Shown piece after piece: positions 7,827-14,508 of a DNA stretch of 15,751 nt; position 1 is the first letter of the stretch; each line of letters opens with the position of its first letter. The position numbers and the translations under genes were made by a program. This DNA comes from Candidatus Rifleibacteriota bacterium (GTDB lineage: Bacteria; Riflebacteria; Ozemobacteria; Ozemobacterales; Ozemobacteraceae): positions 1 to 15,751 of the forward strand of contig JAKQOH010000055.1 of assembly GCA_029565415.1 (NCBI GenBank), given 5' to 3'. The notes under the pieces were generated by a model that ran no database searches, was not told the origin of the DNA, and saw only the letters and a program-made list of their open reading frames with translations.

Positions 7827-7855
7827 AGTATACCCGAAGCTGAAAACCGTGGCAA
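7827..7855 (-). promoter_or_regulatory. sigma-70-like promoter of the ankyrin gene
   Basis: On the minus strand TTGCCA (7855-7850) and TATACT (7832-7827) are 17 bases apart, each one mismatch from consensus. The transcript should start near 7820, in the 182-base gap between the histidine kinase stop and the ankyrin start, so the ankyrin gene can be expressed independently of the kinase. Confidence 0.55.
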
Positions 7856-7872
7856 ACCACATCGGGGAAATC

Positions 7873-8973
7873 TCAGAGCGGGGCGGCGGAAACCGTTTCC
7901 CCATGTGATGCGTCAGTTCCGATCGGCATCGCCGGTGTTTCGCGGCGGAGGGGCAACCGGACCGTGAAGGTGCTCCCCTCCCCCCAGCGGCTGTCTGCCT
8001 CGATGGTGCCGCCCATCAGCCCGATCAGTTTCCGGCAGATGGAAAGCCCCAGCCCCGTTCCCTCGTGTTTGCGCGTCAGCCCGTTGTCGAGCTGGTGGAA
8101 CGGCTTGAACAGGTTCGACATCTCTTCCGGCCGAATGCCCATGCCGGTATCCATGACCTCGAGAAGGCACTCATCCCCGTTCGTCCGGCAGGAGAGCTCG
8201 ATCAGTCCGTGATCGGTGAACTTCACGGCATTGCTGAGCAGGTTCAGCAGGATCTGTTCGAGCCGCTGCTGATCGGTGGTGATGCTGGCGATCTCGTCGG
8301 CGATCTTCACCCGGAGATCGAGCCCTTTCGCTTTGGCAGTCGGGGAAATCAGCTCTGCGACGCGGTTCAGGGATGGCCGGAGGTCGAACGGGCGCATCTG
8401 GAGTTTCAACTGCCCCGCCTCGATCTTCGAGATGTCGAGAATGTCGTTGATGAGCGAAAGCAGATGGCGCGAGCTGGACTGAACCATGCCGAGCTGTTTG
8501 TGCTGTTCCTCGTTCAACGGCCCGGTCAGGCCCTGGAGGAGAATGCCGGTGAACCCGATGATCGAGTTGAGAGGGGTTCGCAGCTCATGGGACATGGTCG
8601 CAAGGAATGCCGATTTGATGCGATCCGCGCTTTCCGCCTGCTCTTTTGCCCGGGCCAGTTCGGCAGTGCGGTGGGAAACCCGCTCCTCGAGCTCGGTATT
8701 CAGGCGCCGCAGCTCCTCCTCGGCCTGGTTTCGGGCGCGGATCTCGGTCTGCAGGCGATTCCATTCGCTCCGGAGCACGGAGAACAACAGGATGGCGGTG
8801 ACCCCGACATAGGCCCAGCCCTTGTAGGTCTGGAGGAAGGTGAGCCGGACGGGATCACCCGTCATCATCGTGACGACGCGGTCGGAAAGCAGAATCCACA
8901 CGCATCCGATCACGGCATAGATCACGGCAGCCCAGACCGGAAAATCGAAACGGAACCGCCCGGAAATCCTCAT
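7873..8973 (-). CDS. membrane sensor histidine kinase (orphan)
   Basis: A 366-residue two-component sensor kinase. Two membrane segments (about 12-30 and 53-68) flank a short loop of about 22 residues (DRVVTMMTGDP...), too small for a folded periplasmic sensor domain. A coiled-coil linker (about 69-118) connects to the HisKA domain, whose FLATMSHELRTPLN motif holds the phospho-acceptor His129. The ATP-binding HATPase_c domain shows the N box (NLLSNAVKF, Asn248), G1 (DTGMGI, 275-280), an F box (LFKPF) and G2 (GTGLGLS, 305-311). All catalytic motifs are intact. No response regulator gene lies in the window, so it is an orphan here and its signal and partner are unknown. The short loop suggests it reads a membrane, redox or cytosolic cue rather than an external ligand. 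The ATG at 8973 has only a weak ribosome-binding site but a good promoter. Confidence 0.96.
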   Translation of the reverse strand: MRISGRFRFDFPVWAAVIYAVIGCVWILLSDRVVTMMTGDPVRLTFLQTYKGWAYVGVTAILLFSVLRSEWNRLQTEIRARNQAEEELRRLNTELEERVSHRTAELARAKEQAESADRIKSAFLATMSHELRTPLNSIIGFTGILLQGLTGPLNEEQHKQLGMVQSSSRHLLSLINDILDISKIEAGQLKLQMRPFDLRPSLNRVAELISPTAKAKGLDLRVKIADEIASITTDQQRLEQILLNLLSNAVKFTDHGLIELSCRTNGDECLLEVMDTGMGIRPEEMSNLFKPFHQLDNGLTRKHEGTGLGLSICRKLIGLMGGTIEADSRWGEGSTFTVRLPLRRETPAMPIGTDASHGETVSAAPL

Positions 8974-9005
8974 TTCGCTGTTTGCTCGTTTCTATAGCTT
9001 TGCCC

Positions 9006-9034
9006 ATGATACGACATTGCCCTCACGCGTTCAA
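9006..9034 (-). promoter_or_regulatory. sigma-70-like promoter of the histidine kinase
   Basis: Minus-strand TTGAAC (9034-9029) and TATCAT (9011-9006) are separated by 17 bases, with an expected transcript start near 9000 and a leader of about 27 bases before the kinase ATG. Confidence 0.5.
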
Positions 9035-9064
9035 CCGCCCCCTGCAATCTCGCCATCAGGTCTC

Positions 9065-9094
9065 GTGACATTGCGAACAACGAGGGGCTATAGT
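9065..9094 (+). promoter_or_regulatory. sigma-70-like promoter of galT
   Basis: GTGACA (9065-9070) and TATAGT (9089-9094) lie 18 bases apart, each one mismatch from consensus. Transcription would start near 9101, about 80 bases before the galT ATG. It is back to back with the kinase promoter in the same 208-base intergenic region. Confidence 0.5.
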
Positions 9095-9181
9095 GGTGTG
9101 GAACAATTTGGATCACCCCCGAAACCACGAAGCCGATCAGAGGGCTCGGGATGATTTCCGGGGAACGAGAGGAGAACACGC

Positions 9182-10198
9182 ATGTCGGAGATCCGGCACA
9201 ATCTGTTGACGGGAGAATGGGCGGTTATCGCGCCCGAACGGGCAAAGCGCCCCGGGGATCTGTCGAAAGGGAACGCCCGGCCCGAGATTCCGGCCTACCA
9301 GGAGTCGTGCCCTTTTTGCCGCGGAAACGAGCACCTGACAGCGGAGGAACGGTTCCGGCTCACGGCGGATGACGGAAGCTGGCTGATCCGGTCGGTGCCG
9401 AACAAGTTTTCGGTGCTTTCCCCCGTCGGCGAGGTTTCCCCCCGCAGTGATCCTCTGGGCGACGTGGTGAGCGGCGTCGGCCTGCACGAGGTGATCATCG
9501 AGACCCCCCTGCACAACCGCCCTCTGGCCCTGTTTCTCCCGGCCCATGCGGAAAAGCTCATCTGGACGTATCGGGAACGGTTCCGGGCCTTCTATGCCGA
9601 CCCGCGCATCCGTCACGTCATCCTGTTCAAGAACCACGGGGAAGAGTCCGGCGCCTCGCTCCAGCACCCCCACTCCCAGGTCGTCGGCCTGCCGATCGTT
9701 CCCGGCCAGGTCCTGGAACGGGCCGATGCGGCGCTGCACTACCAGCTCGAGAACGGCGACTGCCTCGTCTGCCGGATGATCGCCGAGGAGCGGCGCACCG
9801 GCGCGCGGCTGGTCGCGGAAAACGACACGTTCATCGCCTTCATTCCATTCGCAGCACTATCGCCGTTCCATGTCTGGATCTTCCCGAAACTCCACGCCGC
9901 CTGTTTCGCGACGCTCGAGGACGGTCAGGTCAAGCACCTCACACGTCTGCTCCAGGCAGTTCTCGGAAAGATCTATGTCGCGCTGGACAATCCCGCGTTC
10001 AATTTCGTCGTCCGGTCGCTGGCCGTCAAGGACGCGAAAGCCGGATATTTTCACTGGTATATATCGATCATCCCCCGCGTCGGAAAGGCCGCAGGCTTCG
10101 AACTCGGCACCGGCATGTACGTCAACTCCAGCCATCCAGAGGCGAGTGCCGCCCTGCTGCGCGAGGCCGTTCCTCCCCTGCCGCTCGACCCGGCCTGA
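9182..10198 (+). CDS. galT: galactose-1-phosphate uridylyltransferase GalT
   Basis: GalT is a histidine-triad-superfamily nucleotidyltransferase that moves UMP between UDP-glucose and galactose-1-phosphate in the Leloir pathway, in the cytosol. The 338-residue length is typical. The first half shows the N-terminal MSEIRHNLLTGEWAVIAPER family signature, a CPFC metal-site pair (Cys43, Cys46) and the active-site GASLQHPHSQVVGLP, whose HPH is at residues 162-164; His164 would be the uridylylated residue. The second half-domain contains FHWYISIIPRV (His291) and a GTGMYVN...PE end. The ATG at 9182 is preceded by AGAGGAG at about 8 bases. No galK or galE accompanies it; the nearest sugar gene is nagA, across a convergent junction. 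Some close relatives use ADP-glucose or other hexose phosphates, so substrate range is less certain than family. Confidence 0.95.
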   Translation: MSEIRHNLLTGEWAVIAPERAKRPGDLSKGNARPEIPAYQESCPFCRGNEHLTAEERFRLTADDGSWLIRSVPNKFSVLSPVGEVSPRSDPLGDVVSGVGLHEVIIETPLHNRPLALFLPAHAEKLIWTYRERFRAFYADPRIRHVILFKNHGEESGASLQHPHSQVVGLPIVPGQVLERADAALHYQLENGDCLVCRMIAEERRTGARLVAENDTFIAFIPFAALSPFHVWIFPKLHAACFATLEDGQVKHLTRLLQAVLGKIYVALDNPAFNFVVRSLAVKDAKAGYFHWYISIIPRVGKAAGFELGTGMYVNSSHPEASAALLREAVPPLPLDPA

Positions 10199-10213
10199 AC
10201 TCCTGCCCTCCGG

Positions 10214-11170
10214 TCAGCGGCTCATGAGGCGCAGGAGGCGGGCAAGGGCGTCGAGGGCCGCGGGGATACGGTTCTCGTCGGTTTCGAGGGGGCTGGAGAT
10301 CTGGCGGATGTCCTCGATGATCTCGAGCATCTCCTTCGCCTTCGCCGGATCGGTTCCGGAGTATTCCTGGTAGGCCTCGATCGGCGTCACGACGCGCCCG
10401 TCCTTCAGCCGCACGCACCGCACCTTCTCGAGAAAGCCTTTGGGATCGAGCACGAGGAAATACGAGATGGCGCGGGCCGGATCCTCGATGTAATCCGTGC
10501 CTTCGAGCACCGGCGCATAGGATTTCAGGGTATCCCGGGCGATCTCGTTGATCGTCCGGCCGTCGTTCACGAGCCGCATGCGGCCCAGCAGCTCGAGCAT
10601 CTGGCGGTTGCGTTCGCGGGTCACGGCCGGGTCGCTCTTCCGGCGGCTGCGGAAGTAGTCGCGCGCCTGCAGGAGCCGCTCGATGACGGGTTCGGTGAGC
10701 TTCGGATCGCGCAGGTTCCGCAGGGCATCGCGGGCCGAGCGCTTCGTCTCGTCGAGCCAGCGCAGGAAATCCTCGGATGTCTCGCGCTGCATGCAGTGGA
10801 AGCACCGGTCACGGTTCAGCAGGGTCGGCGCCCCGCAGTCCCGGCACCGGCCGTTCCTGACGCTGTCGCCCAGATCGGTCCAGGTGCGGCTCGCCCAGTC
10901 CTGGATCGATTCGGCCCCCGAGGAGATGCCCTCCTGGACCGGAAGCGCCCAGGAGGCGATCTTTTCCCCCCAGATCGAAACGGTCGAGGTCGCCCCGGGC
11001 TTCGGCCCCCAGCCATCGGTCAGCGAGGCGATTCCCCAGCCGCCATACCACGCGGTCTCCGATGCCGTTTCCGAGGCGCAGACGCCCTGCTCCGCCTCGA
11101 CGGCCGAAACGGACCGCGGAATCGCGGCAAGAACCGCGACGAGAGCCAGCAATACTATATTCTTCAACAT
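10214..11170 (-). CDS. exported zinc-ribbon protein of unknown function
   Basis: I do not recognise this 318-residue protein. It begins with a clear signal peptide (MLKN, a hydrophobic core of about 15 residues, and a likely cut after SVSA at residue 23). A Trp/Gly-rich stretch follows (about 40-100), then a four-cysteine knuckle with CRDC at 109-112 and CFHC at 123-126, spaced CX2C-X10-CX2C like a zinc ribbon. The rest (about 130-318) is charged and probably helical. Zinc ribbons are usually cytosolic, so one behind a signal peptide is unusual; the cysteines might instead form disulfides or bind another metal. An additional Cys31 lies soon after the cleavage site, and Cys246 or so lies in the helical part. 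The ATG at 11170 lies 10 bases behind the nagA stop, with a weak ribosome-binding site, so it is probably the third gene of the PHP-nagA operon. It converges with galT across 15 bases. Confidence 0.85.
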   Translation of the reverse strand: MLKNIVLLALVAVLAAIPRSVSAVEAEQGVCASETASETAWYGGWGIASLTDGWGPKPGATSTVSIWGEKIASWALPVQEGISSGAESIQDWASRTWTDLGDSVRNGRCRDCGAPTLLNRDRCFHCMQRETSEDFLRWLDETKRSARDALRNLRDPKLTEPVIERLLQARDYFRSRRKSDPAVTRERNRQMLELLGRMRLVNDGRTINEIARDTLKSYAPVLEGTDYIEDPARAISYFLVLDPKGFLEKVRCVRLKDGRVVTPIEAYQEYSGTDPAKAKEMLEIIEDIRQISSPLETDENRIPAALDALARLLRLMSR

Positions 11171-11180
11171 ATATTCATTC

Positions 11181-12272
11181 TCACACCCGGTCCCGCCAGT
11201 ACCAGATGCCGTTGAAGTGGGTCGCCAGCCAGCGGAGCTTCCGGTCGAGGATCACGTCCCCCGGCGGCGGTTCGGCGTGGAGAACCCGGCAGGGATTGGC
11301 CCCGGTCCCGTCGGCGATCTCGTCGAGCGGCAGGCCGGCCTGTTCGTGAAGGATGGGAATGCAGTCGGCAAGGCTTCTGCCGCCGCCGAACAGATGGCCG
11401 CCGACGTAGGTGCAGCGGCCGTCGCGGATCTCGAGACGGGTGCCGTAGGCATCGTATTCCCCGTTGGGCAGGCCGAGCGGGCAGACGCCGTCCGACACGA
11501 AGACGAGCCGCTCGGGGCCGAGAATGCTGCTGGTCATCGCGATGATCTCGGGCGAGACATGGATGCCGTCGGCAATCAGTTCGACCATCACGTCGTGCCA
11601 GGTGAAGACGGCCGAGACCGGCGAGGGATCGCGGTGGGTGAAGGGCCGCATCGCGTTGAACAGGTGGGTGACGTGATCGACCCCGGCCTCGAGCGCCCGC
11701 AACGTGGTCCGGTGGTCGGCGTCGGTGTGGCCGATCGCGGGGCGGATTCCGTGATGGGGCAGCGCTTCGATCAGCCGGCCCGCCCCGGGAAGCTCTGGGG
11801 CGACGGTCACGAGCTTGATCAGCCCATAGGCCTGCCGCTGCCAGCGCAACACGGCATCGATGTCGGGCTTCATCAGCAGTTCTTCAGGATGCGAGCCGCG
11901 CCGTGCCGGCGACAGGAACGGCCCTTCCAGGCAGATGCCCATGATCGACGGCGGCTTCTTCCGACGCAGGGCGACCGTGGCGATATCCTCGAGGGCCTTC
12001 ATCCGCTGCTCTTCCGGGCAGGTGATCAGCGTCGCGACGAGGCCGGTCAGGCCGGTGGGAATGAAGGCATCGAGCATATCCTCGATACGGTCGGGGTCGC
12101 CATAACTGAAGTCCCAGCCGTAGCCGCCGTGGATGTGCAGGTCGATCAGGGCCGGAAACCGGTATCCATCGTGCGGCGGCGCCTCCGGAGGCATGGGCAT
12201 CGTCAGATCACGGATCGAACGGCCGATCAGGAACTCCGGCGGATGCATACCGCTGCGCACTCCCGATGTCAT
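11181..12272 (-). CDS. nagA: N-acetylglucosamine-6-phosphate deacetylase NagA
   Basis: NagA removes the acetyl group from GlcNAc-6-phosphate to give glucosamine-6-phosphate, in amino-sugar and cell-wall recycling. The amidohydrolase metal site is complete: HIHGG (His46, His48), Glu116 in LEGPF, His182 in GHTDAD, His203 in THLFNAM, His238 and the catalytic Asp261 in VSDG. The HxH motif is like the binuclear Bacillus/Thermotoga type rather than the E. coli type, which lacks it. At 363 residues it is at the short end for NagA, because most of the usual N-terminal beta-sandwich strand region before HxH is reduced to about 45 residues. The ATG at 12272 forms an ATGA overlap with the PHP gene stop; an in-frame ATG eight codons later is possible. 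No nagB is present in the window. Translational coupling to a PHP phosphatase suggests a shared sugar-phosphate context, but that is inference. Confidence 0.95.
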   Translation of the reverse strand: MTSGVRSGMHPPEFLIGRSIRDLTMPMPPEAPPHDGYRFPALIDLHIHGGYGWDFSYGDPDRIEDMLDAFIPTGLTGLVATLITCPEEQRMKALEDIATVALRRKKPPSIMGICLEGPFLSPARRGSHPEELLMKPDIDAVLRWQRQAYGLIKLVTVAPELPGAGRLIEALPHHGIRPAIGHTDADHRTTLRALEAGVDHVTHLFNAMRPFTHRDPSPVSAVFTWHDVMVELIADGIHVSPEIIAMTSSILGPERLVFVSDGVCPLGLPNGEYDAYGTRLEIRDGRCTYVGGHLFGGGRSLADCIPILHEQAGLPLDEIADGTGANPCRVLHAEPPPGDVILDRKLRWLATHFNGIWYWRDRV

Positions 12273-13087
12273 GACGTCACACTTCCCGGTTGGTCGTCGA
12301 GCAGCTCGTCGATACGAAGCGGAATCGCACGCCGCTCAAGGAAGAACAGCACCTCGCCGATTCCGCAGTCGCGGCCCAAACGCAGCATTTCCGAGACACC
12401 AGCGCCGAGACTGTTCGGCCGGTGGGCGTCGGAACCGATCGTCAGCCGCTTCCCGCCCAAGGCGACATAGCGGCGCAGGATCGCTTCCGATGGGTGCATC
12501 CGGCCCACCTCGTAGCGCCGCGCCGAGGTGTTCAGTTCGAGACATTTCTCATGGACGATCAGCCAGCCGAGAACGGCATCGAGTTTTTCCGCATGGGAAG
12601 CCGCCGGGGCCGTCCCGCGCGTCGCGTCATACCGGGCCAGGATGTCGAGATGGCCGAGCGTGTCGAACTCCGGACACGCCTCCATGCTCGCCAGGGTGTC
12701 ATCGAGAAAATCGCTCCAGGCCTGATCAACCGTGCGGCCGCGGTGAAACGAACCATCGGCGATGTCGAGGCCGCAGGCCCGATGCATCGAGGCGATCACG
12801 AAGTCGAACGGCCGCCCGTCGAGAAACGCCGCCACCGGGGCGGCATGGCCGACCTGGATACCGACCTCGACCCCGACGGCCAGCCGGATGCCCTGATCAT
12901 TGTCGCGATGGCGACCAAGCGCCCGGAGATACGCTTCGGGCTGGATGCAGGGATCGGACGGCGCGAAGTCGGCGTGATCCGTGAAGGCGAGATACCGGAT
13001 CCCCATGCCGGCAGCGGCTTCGAGCATGGTCTCGGGGTCGGCGGTGCCGTCCGCCGAAAATCGGGTATGGATATGCTGATCGATCAT
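12269..13087 (-). CDS. PHP-family phosphatase (histidinol-phosphatase type)
   Basis: A 272-residue PHP-domain metallo-phosphoesterase resembling HisJ/HisK histidinol-phosphatases, which make histidinol in histidine synthesis. The trinuclear metal site can be read in full: HIH (His5, His7), TDH (Asp37, His38), GVE (Glu74), SMH (His102), GHLD (His146) and GSDAH (Asp220, His222). The LELNTS and MHPSEAILRRY segments are also those of the HisJ branch. No other his gene is nearby. Instead its stop overlaps the nagA start, so another phosphomonoester, perhaps a sugar phosphate, is also possible. The ATG at 13087 lies only a few bases after the expected transcript start, so the message would be almost leaderless. 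Family is firm; substrate is not. Confidence 0.9.
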   Translation of the reverse strand: MIDQHIHTRFSADGTADPETMLEAAAGMGIRYLAFTDHADFAPSDPCIQPEAYLRALGRHRDNDQGIRLAVGVEVGIQVGHAAPVAAFLDGRPFDFVIASMHRACGLDIADGSFHRGRTVDQAWSDFLDDTLASMEACPEFDTLGHLDILARYDATRGTAPAASHAEKLDAVLGWLIVHEKCLELNTSARRYEVGRMHPSEAILRRYVALGGKRLTIGSDAHRPNSLGAGVSEMLRLGRDCGIGEVLFFLERRAIPLRIDELLDDQPGSVTS

Positions 13088-13095
13088 GCGGTTTC

Positions 13096-13104
13096 AGTAT
13101 ACCA
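13096..13104 (-). promoter_or_regulatory. extended -10 promoter of the PHP-nagA operon
   Basis: On the minus strand TGGTATACT (13104-13096) is an extended -10 element with no convincing -35. Transcription would start near 13089, two or three bases before the ATG at 13087. It lies in the 57-base divergent gap shared with the GNAT gene. Confidence 0.4.
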
Positions 13105-13144
13105 TTGTCCCGATTCACGATTCACCGCACCAGGGGGTGGCACG

Positions 13145-13930
13145 ATGCCGGAATGGTTCAGCCTTCACGACAAACCCGCGATCGAGGGGTTCCTCCGACG
13201 GAACACCGATCTGCATCTCTACGAGCTCGGCGACCTCGACGAGTTCTTCTGGCCGCACACCCTGTGGTTCGCCGACGCGAAGGCCCCGCCGTTCACCGCC
13301 ATCTGCCTGCTGTATGTCGGACCGTCCCAGCCCACGTTGCTCGCCCTGGGGGAGCCCGCCCCGCTCACCGCCCTGATCCGGAACATCTCGGATCTGCTCC
13401 CCGTCTGGTTTTACGCGCACGTCACGCCCGGCGTCGAGGCGGCGTTCGAGGGCGCTTTCCAGCTCGAACCCCACGGCGAGCACCTGAAGATGAGCCTGAA
13501 CTACCCGACGAAGTTGCTGGGAACCGAGACCCCGCGATCGGTCCGGCTCGGCCCGCAGGATCTCCCCGAGGTGCTCCAGTTGTATCGTGAAAGCTATCCC
13601 GGGAACTGGTTCGATCCGCGGATGCTGGAGACGCGCGAGTATTTCGGCATCCGCGAGGCCGGCAGGCTGGTCAGCATCGCGGGGATCCACGTGTATTCCC
13701 CCACCCTGCGGGTCGCGGCCCTGGGGAACATCACCACCGCCATTTCCCACCGCAAGAAGGGGCTGGCCACGATCACAACGCGCGAGCTGTGCCTGTCGCT
13801 GATGCAGAAGGTCGATCACGTCGGGCTGAACGTCGCCGCGGACAATCACGCCGCGATCGCGTGTTACCGCAAGCTCGGTTTCGAGGTCGTCGCCCCCTAC
13901 CGGGAGTTCAACGTCCACCGGCTCCGCTGA
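13145..13930 (+). CDS. two-domain GNAT-family N-acetyltransferase
   Basis: A 261-residue GCN5-related acetyltransferase. The C-terminal catalytic domain (about 132-255) has the acetyl-CoA pyrophosphate loop HRKKGLAT (202-209, matching R/QxxGxG/A) and the terminal signature NVAADNHAAIACYRKLGF (229-246). The N-terminal half (about 1-125), with FLRRNTDLHLYELGDLDEFFW, looks like a degenerate or partner GNAT-like domain as seen in many two-domain GNATs. It transfers acetyl groups to an amine; the acceptor (antibiotic, amino acid, protein or other metabolite) cannot be told. The ATG at 13145 follows GGGGGTGG at about 4-5 bases. It is divergent from the PHP-nagA operon and convergent with the small exported protein gene, 22 bases apart. 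Confidence 0.9.
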   Translation: MPEWFSLHDKPAIEGFLRRNTDLHLYELGDLDEFFWPHTLWFADAKAPPFTAICLLYVGPSQPTLLALGEPAPLTALIRNISDLLPVWFYAHVTPGVEAAFEGAFQLEPHGEHLKMSLNYPTKLLGTETPRSVRLGPQDLPEVLQLYRESYPGNWFDPRMLETREYFGIREAGRLVSIAGIHVYSPTLRVAALGNITTAISHRKKGLATITTRELCLSLMQKVDHVGLNVAADNHAAIACYRKLGFEVVAPYREFNVHRLR

Positions 13931-13952
13931 CCGGGGTTTGCGGACCGTTTGC

Positions 13953-14504
13953 TTACAATCCGGGGGCGGAAAGCGCATCGATCTTCGGCTGGGGCTTGAT
14001 CTCCTCGACGAGCCCCGGCGGCCGCAGCGGCGAGGAGACGATGTTCGAGGCGAAGATGCCGCGGTCGGTGGTGATGCGGAACCGGATCCAGCGCACCCAC
14101 CAGTTGCGGCGCGGCCGGCCGACGGTGCGACGCTGGCGTTCGGCGACGCGCCACACCTGGGCCGGCGGGATCACGACGGGGATCTCGCCTTCGAGCCAGC
14201 TCTCGTCGCGGGCGTCACGCCGGTGGCCCACCCAGGTGTCGGCCGTGACCCTGCGCACCTCGAGCGGGAGCCTGTAATCGTCATTATATACGTCAAGATA
14301 TTCCCGCACGAGGAACCGGCCGTTTCCCAGTTCTTCGACATCGGCAACGGCGACGGCCCGGACCGGCGTCTGCGGGGTGGTCGGGAACGGGCCATGCCAG
14401 GTCTCGGCCAGCACCGTTCCGCCAACCGTCACCAGCAGGGCGGTCAGCAGGATGCCCCATGAAAAAGGGGGGCGCTTCCCGCGCCCCCCGTTCGGACCGT
14501 TCAA
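13953..14504 (-). CDS. small signal-anchored protein of unknown function
   Basis: I do not recognise this protein, up to 183 residues. A hydrophobic stretch at about 17-34 (WGILLTALLVTVGGTVLA) follows a basic start and is either a membrane anchor or a signal peptide cut near AETW. The remainder is rich in Trp and Arg (about 120-145, RNWWVRWIRFR), with strands suggestive of a beta fold, and ends with a Pro-rich tail. Codon use is strongly GC-biased at third positions, like the neighbours, which supports a real gene. There is no ATG or GTG in frame before the hydrophobic segment; the only usual start is TTG at 14504, five bases after the flavodiiron protein stop, with a weak AAGGCGG upstream. 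The terminator hairpin at 14467-14489 overlaps its first codons. Start position is uncertain; the body is credible. Confidence 0.65.
   Translation of the reverse strand: MNGPNGGRGKRPPFSWGILLTALLVTVGGTVLAETWHGPFPTTPQTPVRAVAVADVEELGNGRFLVREYLDVYNDDYRLPLEVRRVTADTWVGHRRDARDESWLEGEIPVVIPPAQVWRVAERQRRTVGRPRRNWWVRWIRFRITTDRGIFASNIVSSPLRPPGLVEEIKPQPKIDALSAPGL
14462..14489 (-). terminator. intrinsic terminator after the flavodiiron gene
   Basis: Reading the minus strand, GGGGGGCGC (14489-14481), a GGGAA loop and GCGCCCCCC (14475-14467) form a perfect 9-base GC stem followed by TTTTT (14466-14462). It begins 19 bases past the flavodiiron stop. It also falls inside the first 15 codons of the next open frame. 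Confidence 0.8.
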
Positions 14505-14508
14505 ACCG

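Noticed and set aside
9071..9094. TTGCGA as the galT -35 element
   Set aside because: Its spacing to TATAGT is only 12 bases; GTGACA at 9065 gives an 18-base spacer and a better match.
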